Source of the DNA: Mesaphorura yosii
Lineage: Eukaryota; Arthropoda; Collembola; Poduromorpha; Tullbergiidae
Assembly: GCA_009869945.1 (NCBI GenBank)
Contig: WIXG01000021.1
Span: 186,001-250,000 of the forward strand
Length of the DNA: 64,000 nt
Reading direction: 5' to 3'
Shown: in pieces, positions 49,482 to 61,100 of the stretch
Numbering within the stretch: position 1 is the first letter of the stretch
How the letters are laid out: each line of letters starts with the position of its first letter
Notes under the pieces: model-generated
What the model was told of the DNA's origin: nothing
Database searches by the model: none
What the model saw: the letters and a program-made list of their open reading frames with translations, nothing else
Made by a program: the position numbers and the translations under genes

Positions 49482-50929
49482 ATGTCGTCGACTGTGGCAC
49501 TGAAGAACGGCCCCTTCGAAGGCGTTGGGAATTGCGGGAACAATACGGTGGAAATACTGGCGAGGAACTTGCTTGACGTAAACTTCAAGTACACGTGGAA
49601 GATTTCCAAGTATCTGAAACACGTCGACGAGGGCAGAAATATTGACAGTCCCCAGTTCGAGGTAGGTGTCCGGCATCGCATTAAGTCAATTGACAAGACA
49701 TTGTGCTACAACGCCAAAGATCTGAAAAGAGATTTGGTCATTTCTTTGCTTTCAGTTTAATGTAAACGGAATCCAGACAAAATGGTCCCTCGCTCTTCGA
49801 TTCTGGACTGATGAGGCTGGTGGGAAGCTTTCCAACCCCGTCGTGGTGTGTCTGAATCTGGTTTCTTATCAGTGTGATGAAGAAGAGCAGATTCAGGTCG
49901 GTATCAGCTTTTCCAGATTTGACAGTCCCCAGTTCATTCGTCCATAATGCTTTCCAGATTCGGTACCAATTCGGAATCTTCAACGCAATTGTGAAGCAAT
50001 ACGAAGTCTGTCCTTATGCGAGGAAAAAAGTGGAGTTGAAGGAATGCTCCACCCCAAACGGTCCCAAGATTGGACTCCTGAGCGTGGGCTATCGTGACGT
50101 CATCATTTTGGACAGACACTTGACCGACGGCTCTGTGGAGATGTTTTGCAAAATTGTTCTAGTAAGAAATCCGTGCCAATATCCATACGAATTGTCAATG
50201 CGATATTGGAAATTGTGGATTTATTTATCGCTCAGCTCCGGAGCAAAGTCGAGCAGCACACGCTCGCACTGGACCTCTGGAACAAGTTCAAAGCGTCCGA
50301 GTTTTGCGACATAACGCTGAAGTCGGCAGAGTGCGAAAAGTTTCCAGCACATAAAACTATTCTCGCAAGCCGGTCGCCCGTGTTTGCTCGCATGATTCTG
50401 AGAGGCGATGCGATTATCAACGTGCAGATGCCAAGTGTCGTGCTGAGATCATTGCTGGAATACATTTACACGGACCACGTCGACCCGCTGGACAATCCAC
50501 AGGGCCTGCTTAAAATTGCGTGCAAGTACGAACTTCCTGGACTGAAAGTAAGTTGCCACTTCGACGGACACGTGAAAGCGCAAAAACCAGAAGATAGTCT
50601 CGTAAAATTCCCTTTGCATTTCGTAGAATATTTGCGAAGGAGCGCTGATTGACTCAATCACCCAAATCAACGTGGCCGCCATTTTATTGCTTGCGGACAC
50701 ATTTGACTGTGACGGACTGAAAAAGGCGGCTTTAGCATATTGCGAAGAGAATGCAGGCTCAATCGTCAAGACTTTAGCGTGGAAGGTCATGGAACATGTA
50801 AGGAGTTTTTGTGTAGCAAAAATGACACGTATTAAATTACTGCACTAACGACTAACTAATTCGCATATAAATTTTATCTTCTTTCAGTTAAATCCACAAC
50901 TATTTGAGGAAGTCTGCCAGCTGAACTGA
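49482..50929 (+). CDS. MATH-BTB protein, SPOP-like
   Basis: Speckle-type POZ family: the MATH domain recruits substrates and the BTB binds Cullin-3 for ubiquitination, usually in the nucleus. Six exons: 49482-49661, 49756-49896, 49958-50161, 50236-50547, 50627-50797, 50888-50929; all junctions phase 0; 349 residues (SPOP 374). MATH covers about residues 30-175 (FKYTWKISKYL, TKWSLALRFW, LLSVGYRDVI, VEMFCKIVL), BTB about 190-295 (ASEFCDITLKSAECEKFPAH and KTILASRSPVFARMI, then LLEYIYTDHVDPLD), and a partial BACK-like end from 296 (ITQINVAAILLLADTFDCDG, LKKAALAYC). It lacks the C-terminal basic nuclear localisation tail of SPOP. The MATH half is diverged, as in the fast-evolving arthropod paralogues of this family, so it is not a clear SPOP orthologue. 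Confidence 0.9.
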
Positions 50930-51337
50930 AATACTTTCGCATTTCTCAATAGCACTAAATCTGTTGGCGCTTTTGTGTATGAATATACATGGAAGTTCCT
51001 TTTTACGGCGTTTGTTGAAAGACAAATGCCAATGCCGTCAATACAAGCTCCTAAACCTATGAATTCAACTGTCAATCAAATCAAGACTATTAAACCACAA
51101 GCTGTCAGATCCGTGTTGATTGTAAGTTCAATATCATCTTCGTTGAGGTAGTGCGGGTGAAGCCAATTTTGGTATTTAGTATTTTGACACAATGAGGATC
51201 ATTTGTTGCATCACAATCAGTCTTTAATTTCTCGTCAACATGTTAATTGTTGAGCTTGAGCAATGCAATAAATTAGTTGTAAATCATGACTACCTGCCCT
51301 GGAAGCCTCCGAGCAAGATTAAGGTGGTGTTTTAGCA
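50930..51337. other. convergent 3' interval (MATH-BTB and DM4/12)
   Basis: 408 bp between two convergent stop codons. AATAAA at 51267-51272 on the plus strand may end the MATH-BTB transcript. No coding similarity. Confidence 0.45.
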
Positions 51338-52428
51338 CTATACGCTGTTGCTGGATAGGTGATGTGACCTATAATCAGGTACTTTGCGCTTGTGGTCGCT
51401 TGGCACTTTGTCCTCCCACACGAATATTGATTTCGGGCATTCTTTGTGGTACGCTCTGCAGCCGTCTTCTCCATACTTCCCAGCGAGCTCTGCCTTGAGA
51501 TACTCCGGAAGGTGGCTTTCGGCGTACGCTGAACTGCTGATGCTGAAATCAAGGCGAAGAGTTCAGAATTGGAATTCATGGCCATGGCGCACTAGAGAAT
51601 TTCCGTACCGTAATCGTAATCTATGGGAAAAGTTTACTAACCTGAAGAATAAGGTCACAAATTCCCCAAATAGACCGTAGCCTTCGCCGAGCGGGTACTC
51701 GTGAATCTCGCAAATGATTCGCAGCAGGCAGGAGCGACCGTTGATTCCAAACGAGGCGAGAATGGACTCGAGCCTGGGGAGAAGAATGGCCCGCTCTCCT
51801 CCGGGAAGTTTTTCGGGAGGCGGAAGCGAGAGAACTGACGAAGATGCACGGCCGGATCTCGTCTTGGGACCGGAGCCTTTCTTCGGTGGCTTTGGCTTTG
51901 AACTCGTGTCATTTCCGGCTCCGTCCTGCTTATCGCTTTTGGTGTGGGACCCCAGAAACGATGAATTGTAAAATAGATCGGTGAAAGGGAAGAAAAGTGG
52001 AGGCGGCCACGGGTGATCGACGTGGGTCATTCCGAGGCCGTCAAAAAACACTGCCACAAAAATAAATATTTGCATGTTACAAATTTCACCACCTGGGTAA
52101 CATGTATTTGTTCAACGAGAAGCTTACGGTAAAACGGCCATGAAATCTGAATGTCTGAATTGACTCCTTCCGGCGGTTGTCGGATGAAGGGAATCTGGAG
52201 TTTTGGGGTGACAATGAGCGAGGACCCTGGCGGCAGAATCAGTTTCCGGTCTTTCATCCAAACGAATCTCTTGTTTCGGTGGTGTGGCTGTCGCGTTTCT
52301 GTTCCAGTCACAGCGTCAGAATTGGATGCTTCTGCCAGAGCCAGAATTGACATCAACAGAATGAAGGATCCATAAATGCTTATCAGCTGGGGCCAGACGC
52401 TCGAACTGTGCTTCAGGCGGAACTCCAT
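51338..52428 (-). CDS. DM4/12-family secreted protein
   Basis: Member of the arthropod DM4/12 family (function unknown), predicted to be secreted. Three minus-strand exons: 52428-52128, 52050-51642, 51542-51338; 304 residues. A hydrophobic leader (LISIYGSFILLMSILALAEA) is followed by the family start block NKRFVWMKDRKLILPPGSSL and FIRQPP, then WPFYRLFFDGL. The C-terminal half has the family Cys pattern: GRSCLLRIICEIHEYPLGE, GLFGEFVTLFF, then GEDGCRAYHKECPKSIF; four conserved Cys are present and would form disulfides. A basic, Pro/Lys/Ser-rich insert (KPKPPKKGSGPKTRSGR) separates the two blocks. It is divergent from the transporter gene, 5.7 kb away. Confidence 0.88.
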
Positions 52429-55400
52429 CGTGTAGTAATCACATTTGCAGAACTGGAACTTGTCTTACGTTGTCACTTTCAGTTTCAGTTCCACGTTCCA
52501 TTTCCTTTTGACTCCGTTTACTTTTACACGTTTTGGTTTAAAGACGTACAATAACTGCAAAAGTTGTGTTCGTGGTGGTCGTTTGTAGTTGATTGTGATG
52601 TTAATGCTGAGTCTGAGTGTTTCGATTAAGGCACCAGTCAAGTCAACAGCCAAAGAAAAGCAATACTTGCTGATGTGATCCGCAGTCGAAGCCGAAGTCG
52701 CCGTCGACGACGTCAACAAATCAAGTTCAAGTTCGAGTACTTCATTAACTTTCTTTCATTACTCATTAATTGTCTGCTTGCAGTTGCATTGCATTTTGGC
52801 ATTAATGCATTCATTTTATTATTGCTACAGTGTAAATGAGGCTCGACCGTCACTCTCAACTGTCAACGCTCCAACCCGAACCCTACAATGACCTTCGACA
52901 ACAACCGCCCGTTTGATTTCACCACGCCATGCGAAGGATGAAACTACTGGAATACTTTTTGTTGCTGACTCAATTTGCAAATAGTCAACGCCAGTGACGG
53001 AATCAGCGCAAGAAAGTGAAACTCACGCAAGTTGGCCACCTGCGTCTCAATAAAATTGTGTGCATTGTGAAATTGTGATCCACTTTTGGGGTGAAATCAA
53101 GAGCCTGGCTTGAAATTCCCCATTCCGTGGAATCACGAATCAGCGTCACAACGAGAAACTCGTCTCGGTCAGAGCAGAGCAGGTAGCAAATTCACCAGCG
53201 CGTCATCATCATCGATGAATTAATCAACTCTTGCCCTGTCATTGCATTGCGATTGCGCGCTACGTTGCTGCTGTTGTCAATACGCTAACAATTGCCATTG
53301 TAGTCGTATTGATGACAGCGACAGCATGCATCATAGTATGAATGAAAGATCCACGACAAGATTGCACGTTAACAAGTGCAGCAATTGTATTACAAGCAGG
53401 AAGTCTAAAATGGGCCTGTCCATTGTGCCTGTCTGCGAGTTGCGTTTTTGCCGCTCGCAGCTGGAGTTCTGGAGCCTGGAGGCCCTGTTCCGATTGTTCA
53501 TTGAACAATGATCGGATCACAGTCATATTCTGATTATGTAAAAATTATGCCCTATTCTAATTATGTAACGACAACGACTTGCAAATTGCCTTGTAAATTT
53601 TCCATATAATTCCCATTGATCATTTTCTAAGACAAATGCATTGCTTCAGTGGTACTTCGCATGCGCATGCGCCAACTTCTTGAGCCCAGTTGTCAATTAT
53701 CATAAGAATAATCCCTCCATTAATTAAATACTGCCACGAAGTACGCGAGAATGCCTCGCAAAGGTGGGCTTTGAGCTTGTTGCCCAACGCTTGACGCTGG
53801 CTTTTGGCTGTTAACAGCTTGGCAAATGGCAATAATACGGAAGTTGAGTTGACTACAAATGAACCAGAGTCTGCCTGCGTCTGTTTCATTTCAGTTTTCT
53901 GTGCAATTTCGAAATACAAGTGATCCTGCTGGGTGCTGGCTGGCGTACAATTGCGAATTGCAAGATTATGTAAAAATAGATACGTTTCACCTTGTACTTG
54001 AATTTTTAAGCTATTAGCAGGCAGAAAGTGTCCGTGAACGTGAACCTGCCTGCCTGAATTCGCCATTCGCATGCGTTTGCTTCATTGACATGCTAATAAA
54101 GAATGACAATTAAAAAATTGTTGTAGAGTCATGATGTGGGACGCAAATGGATAAATGATGTTATTATCGCAGGCAGTCAGGATTTCGAAATCCCGAAATC
54201 CACATCGCAGCTCGCAGCATTCGCACTGCCATTCGCAAAATTGGACCAGATTCCCATTTTTTGCACGCCTCGCATGTAAATTAATGTGGAAACGTTTCGA
54301 ATTGTCTTCCTCTTTCCCATTTGCAATTATTTCAGGCCAGGAAACTGAAGGACGTTGGGTTCGTTCGATGTAAATGCGAGGTGGCAGAACTGATACGATG
54401 ACTTTGCAGGTTTCTTTTTGATTTACGTAGACAATCGAATCCTACGAATCTTGCCATGGTTGAGGTTGTGTATCAATAATTTCTGGATTGCATCGCAAAA
54501 AAATAATTGCTGTTATTGTTTTGTTCTGCTCTTCGTGGAAATGTGAACAAATAATTGCTACCAATCAAATTCTGGATCCGATGCACGATCCAGAGCCCAT
54601 AATCATTCATAATTATGCAATCATGCAGCACTCGTACGAAAAAAACGAAGAGCAAGAGCAATACAACGCGTAGGACAAAAGATGATGAAGACTTTGAAGA
54701 CGAAGAATTGAAACTGGAATTGGAAACTGCACGAGACATTTTTTTCAATGTCAAACCTGCACACAAAGAAAAACGAGATCTATTTAAATCCAGTTTTAAG
54801 CGTCTGCCTCACAACTTTGACTCCGACTCCAGACAATCATAATTTTGATCTATTGTGAATTATTGCTGTGTATGCGTATTTGCGTATTGCACGTGACTGT
54901 TCGTTTTTCGGTAGGAAACCAGTTCTTTGACGTCAATGCTAAGAACTCGGTGGGACGGTTGACAAATTGGTCCCTGATCACACACTAATAGATTGCATAA
55001 TTCTCATGTTTTGTATGTCCGACTCGGCCAATTAAAGTTAGCTAATTAGAAAATCAGCAATTAGCATAACGACGACATGACACAACGAATTTAGCATTTG
55101 ACATTTGACATAGCACGAAGAACGACGAACACGAGCACGAGATTTTAAGAGCATGTGAGAATGTGAAGGGCGCTCGCTGCGCTGCCGAACGAAGTTAAAA
55201 GCGCCAGCAAAAAACAGCAAAACTTTTTTGGGTAAGAAAAAAGGACATTGCGAATTGCGAATTATGTAACTTGACGAAGCAATCGTCATCATCGACGATC
55301 ACGCGGCGCGGCACGGCACGCATAATTAATCATTTTTCACCATCGCAGGCAGCATCATTGGCATTGTCAAGTCAATTCGCAACTCGCGAATTTGACCGCA

Positions 55401-58139
55401 TGCTGGCTGGCACGCGTCTGTGACAAGGCCAGAAGGCTTTTGGCCTGCTTGGACAAATTTATTGCACAGGAAGCAATTCGAAATTCGCGTACGCTCATTT
55501 TTCACTTTTCACGCGTGAATGAGTTTTATGACGATGTTTGGCCAATTAAGGATTTAATTTCTTGCTGTGCATCGTGTGCGGTGTGCCTTGTTTCGTCTGT
55601 CACAGCCTAAACGTTCAGCGGTCAGCCTCACACGTCGTCGTCGTCGATGACAAGCACAAGAAAGCAGAAACCAGGAGGGCCTTGACATAATTTGTGCAAC
55701 GGCTCGTCTTGATCTTGACGACGACTGACGACGACGGAAACGCAAACGACAAAACAAACACACGCGAGCGAGCGTTGACGGACAAGACACAAGTCCGAGT
55801 GTCAAATGTTCCCATCGCCATCGCCAGTTACAATTGAAATTGAAATTAAAATTCTGCTTCCTTGCCTCGACGTCTGCGAATGACATAAAACAAAACACAG
55901 CGCAGGCACATGTGAGATTCTCACTCGCAAGGTTAATTACACGTTATGTTACCGTTGTTTGTTTTTGTTTATGTTTATTGCTTGAATTCGCATATCGCGT
56001 AATCCGCGTGTGGTTATGCAATTGAGGAAACTTGCGCGACGCGATCCCGATCGCGATTTAAATGTGAGTAATTGGCAATTGGCAGAAGGCTGGTTGCCCA
56101 TTTGCGGTCGAGTCGAGTCGTGTCGTGTCGTTGAGGTTTCAAACTCGGCCTGGCTTAAGACCAAGGCTTGACTAAGAAGCATTTTGGATGATAAACAGAG
56201 ACATTTGCGATTTAAGCATGGATTTGAACGAGGTCAGCAATCAAGCTTGGAGAGTCGAAAGAGAATCTTCGAAGGAAACGTCTATACTTTTAAGCCGACT
56301 TAGAGAACATTTACTGAATACTTCTTTCGGCGTTTGCGTTTAAGCTCACGCACGAGCACGACGTAATTTCTGTCCTCTCCAGTTCTTGGAACTGAACTGG
56401 ACTGGACGCAAGTGCCAGTGCCCATGAACTCATCTTGCCAATAATGGGTTAAGACTTTTACGACTATGACTCATGTGTCCATTCATTAACTACTCTGCTT
56501 TAATTCATGTAAAACCTGTCCTGTCCTGTCAAACGCGTACAGGATACTTTTTTTCTAAGAAAACAGCGCAGAAGAGTCAAAGAATTGCCAATTGCCAAGT
56601 TTTTACGCGTGTACCTGCCGTCCGGCCCGGCTCGCAAGTCGCAACGTTGACACGTTACAGCAAAAATTCTGCAATGTGATCGATAAACCTTGAAACCGAT
56701 TCTTTCAAGTGTTTTAAATCGTAGTCCGAAATTTTCGTGTGAGTGCAAAATGGCAAAAGTAGCACTGGACTTTAGTCACCGTCTAGAGAATCTCATTTAT
56801 TCATAACTCAATCCTCACAAAGTCCAGTTCCGAAGAAGTGGTTAATTCTCTTACTGGTTTCGGTTCCAGCCTTGGCTTGGCCCGAAAGCAATTTGGAGAA
56901 TATTTAACCTGTATTGATTTTATCACAATGTTTCCCGAATTTCTCCTATCCGCAAAACTACACACACTTTTTCGTCTTAATCCGCCTCCCGTGCTGGCTC
57001 ATTTTACAAGTAATTGACTCTCAAATCTCGATTTTAATTCTCGACTCTTGTCAGACAACTTTTTATGGTCAGCTCGCAAGTTTACTCGAAAAAAGTAGTG
57101 ACATAAGCAAAAGCGTCGTAGCGTCAGTCAGTGGAAGTGGACTGATGAGGTTGTCGTCTCAATTCTCTTACTGCAATTTGAGAATTGCGAATTGGCATTC
57201 GGCAGTGGTTTAATTGGTTCGTATCCCATGCCGCCACGACTCGCCATAGGTAACAACTTGTTTCATCTGCGTAATCATTGTTATTGTTGCTGTTGTTCTA
57301 CGTACGTACGTGCATTTTGTAGTGGATTTTCCACGGCACGGCACATAGAGTCGTTCTCAGAATGAGTCGAGTCAACTTGGCAGGCTGTATGATAATCTTG
57401 ACTGACTCCTCTTTAATAATACCAATACGCTCATTATTACGTCTCTACAGTAAATGAGTAAATACGAGTAAATATGAGATGACTGCTGCGACTAGACTAC
57501 AATTAAGGCGATGACTGATGTGAGCCAAGCGTCCGCCGCAGACTTTGTTCACTTCATATAAGACTCGGCGCTGGCAATTGGACTCAAGCCCAATTCAGGT
57601 TTTGAACTGGCATCGGAAACAAGAACTTCAAGCTGCCCCAACGGTCAAGTCGTCATCTTGTCAAATCAAAGCCACCCTAAGCCAAGCCAAGCTGAGACAA
57701 ATTCAGCGAAAAGGGTTCAATTCGTGATGATATAGAACGATAGTCGACGCACAACTTTGTGAATTCTGTCTTGTGAATTTCCCTTCTTTATGCTTCGTGT
57801 TTTTGTTTTGGGCTAGTGAACGTTGTAAGTAATTGTAAGGAAAAGTATGAGCAAGTAAATAACAAGTGAACCAGGATACTCCAAAGTGCAGCGGCAGTGA
57901 AGTGCAATAAAATTCTGTCAAGATCAGTTGATTAGTGACTGTGTGAATAATTAGCTTCGTGGTTTACATAATTTTCTAGAACACGGCTGACTTTTCCACA
58001 ATTTGAGAGCTAAAACTAGAAGATTGTGAAGTGATAAGGAAAAGAAGCACGTACGCGTACACGAAAACGTACTTTGCAAATTCGCAATTCGCAAAAAGTG
58101 CGGCAAGGCGGCAATAAAAATTATAATTAGCTACTCATC
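52429..58139. other. 5.7 kb gene-free interval between divergent genes
   Basis: Between the starts of the DM4/12 gene and the transporter gene. I see only isolated short open frames. The sequence is enriched in repeated words built from AATTGC and GAATTCG. It probably holds both promoters and unspliced 5' UTR exons of the transporter. Confidence 0.45.
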
Positions 58140-61100
58140 ATGCTGAACAACAACACTGCAATTAGCAGCAACCCTGCAGCAGCTCCAACTCCCACACCAT
58201 CCTCAGACCTGGACGACGTGGACCGCATCTCACCGCTTCCCGTCTTCAACAATCCAGCGTACGAGTCGTCGAGTGACGATCAACTGGAGAACGACACAGC
58301 TTCCTCGACAGTCTCAACTGAGCGTGAGCACCACAGATCCAAATCGCATTCGCAATCGTCAGACCGCACGCGCACCGCAGAGACTCCGCCAGACTCGCCT
58401 GGCGGCAGCAGCTCGAAAGACCCGATCGAAGACCTACGGAGCTTAGCGCGCGAGATCAGCCCGGGAATCACACTAACGAGAGCAGATGCCAACCACATTC
58501 TGAAGGACATGAATCAAATTAACCACGCGTACAGCTCGGACTTCGATAACGACGACGGAAACCACAAAAGCAACGGCCAGGCAGTGCAGTCCCAGTCCAG
58601 GCGAACGAGCACATCCAGTTTGAATTTGAAGAACCAGAAGAACAACATCAGTACGAGTGAAGTGTGCCTCAAAATAGACGCCAAGCAGCTTTCCGCCCGG
58701 AATGGAAAGACGGCCAACGAGAACGACGCGTACGGGAATGATCTGGAGGCGGACCTGAAGCGAATGGCCAAAATGCACAAGGCGGCCAAGAGTGCAAACG
58801 GAAAGGCGGCGGCAGCGAGCGCGTATGAGGAGGGGGGAGCCGCTGAGTCGGGTCCCAAAATATTCGGCTTCACACTGCAGCAGTGTGCACTTTTCCTCCT
58901 TTTTGCAATCGCCAACATTCTCTCAGGAATCTGCATCTCCCTGCAAGCTCCGTTCTACCCTGAAGTCGTAAGTCATTAATTCGTTAATTGATCGGTCTAT
59001 TTTTAAAGGGCGATTGTGATTGCAATTGACTTGCTTCGTACGTAAACAAAGCCAACCCAGCCCATTATTGCAATTAATCATTAACCAATCACGTTTGCTA
59101 TCCGTTTGTTTGTTAATTAGGCGCTGGAGAAGGGCGCGTCGTACACCGAGAATGGGATGGTCTTCTCCTGCTTCGAGCTGACAGTCTTCATTATGGCACC
59201 TCTGTTTGGCAAAAATGTAAGCTAAGCTGTTGTGCTGTATTTTTGCATTTCGAATTTCGCTGCTGCTGCTACGAGCCAGTTAATTTAAATGTGCCGAGCA
59301 GCGGAGTGCGTGCGTGGCGTGACTGATGGCACTCACGCGTTTTTTCCCTTTCTGTCTGTCCTTTCAGATGAATCGAATTGGCCCAAAACTCGTTTTCAAT
59401 ACTGGAATCATACTCACAGCTCTCTGCTCGTCCGTATTTGGGTAAGGGCAGAATTTCCATTGTTTTGGAGCCGCCGTCCGCGTCGGCTACCACGACCGAC
59501 CCAGTTTTAATTGTGGTTGTGATTTTTATGATGTGATAATGAATTGGGGGTTTTTGTTTTTTGGCCCGACCGGCCTTTGCCTTTTAATTAGGTTTCTGAT
59601 TCACGTCGACGACCGGTACGCTTTCATTGGACTTTCCATCATCGTCCGCGTGTTTGAGGCGGTTGGCGCAGCAGGTGAGCCAAATCGCGTTTGTTCTGCC
59701 AAAAATTCGCAAATTGCAATAATCTTGACCTCGACGTGGTATTGACATTCAAATTCACTCGTGTTCGCTTCTCTGCGGAAAGCAAATTCACATGAATATG
59801 AATGAGAATGAATGCTTAAAAATGGAAAGGTTGAATGATCCATAGACCAAAGCAAAGGCCTAAATAATGATCGAGGAAATTGAAAGTCATTACTCATTAG
59901 TCATTAGCAAAAGGAAGACGAGACAGGCTCACGAGCCGTAAATAATTGCATGGCTCCTGTGAAGAAGAGCAACACTCATGCCCTGCTCGTCATTACTCTA
60001 ATTGTAATTGCTTACGGTATTTTGCCTTGCTTTGCTCATATTAGCATTAAATTAGCGGTGCCGTACGCGATAAGCATGCATGCATTGACCTCACAGCTTA
60101 ATTTGCCAATTGCAGCGCACGCAATTGCAGTGCAGTGCACAAGGAATTTTGCATTTTACAAATGTAAATTCTGTAAATATGAATGTAAAGCTGACTTGTT
60201 TAACTCAAAAAGTGTGCCAGCGTGACACTTGTCTTGTCGCTCAGCTTGTTTTTGCACCCGCGCGCCGCACCCGCCGGAAATTTTAATTATTGTGTAATTG
60301 AAAAATTGCATTTGGCCGAAATTCGCAAGAATTGCTTGCAATGCATACGGGAACCGAATTCTTGAAAATGAAATCGAAAGGTCGAAGAGAAGAAATTCGC
60401 AGTCACATGCCAATTAATGCCAATCGCAAAATCGTAACGGTACAAATTATCGTGCCGGCATTCGGCGTGCTTTTTTTGCATTCCGCATTTTGTAATGTTT
60501 ATGTTTATGCGAATTGTGAACTTGAGACGAGTGCGAATGCGCGTGGCTTTGATGGGCAATGATTGATTGCATGTGGCCTGGTCTGGCTAAAAGGCAATCA
60601 GCAATCAGGCGATGTGAATTTTCGCATGCGTACGTGAATGTCATCCGTCAGTCATCGCATCAACACGCCACATTTTCCATTTGCGAACGTGAATTTTGGC
60701 GTAATGAGCCGTGGCGACAGAGAAGGCCGTCGTTTAATCATACAAAATGCAAGTGCAATGGACTGTCGAACTGCGAGTCGCGAGTCTCTGGCCTTGAATT
60801 TGTTCGCAATTCAACATTTTCGACTGCGCTTGGGTGCTGAAGGCAGGCAAGCTTCTTTCGCGAGTGCAGCCTGGCACTGGCGCTCGCGCTGGCATGCGAA
60901 ATAATTTTGCAATACGACCGCGACAAAGACTGCAAGACCAAATTGGTTTATGACCACGACGAACGGAAGAAGTTCACTTTCGATATCAAAGATTAGGATC
61001 AATTTTTCATAACCTCTCAACAGATTTGACGAGACGCCATTAATCAATTTACGTTTTTTGTAAATTACTTGGATGCATACTAAATGTTAACGAAGTTTGC

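Noticed and set aside
51144..51166. let-7-like word TTGAGGTAGTGCGGGTG
   Set aside because: It departs from the mature let-7 sequence after the seed region and no complementary hairpin arm is nearby.
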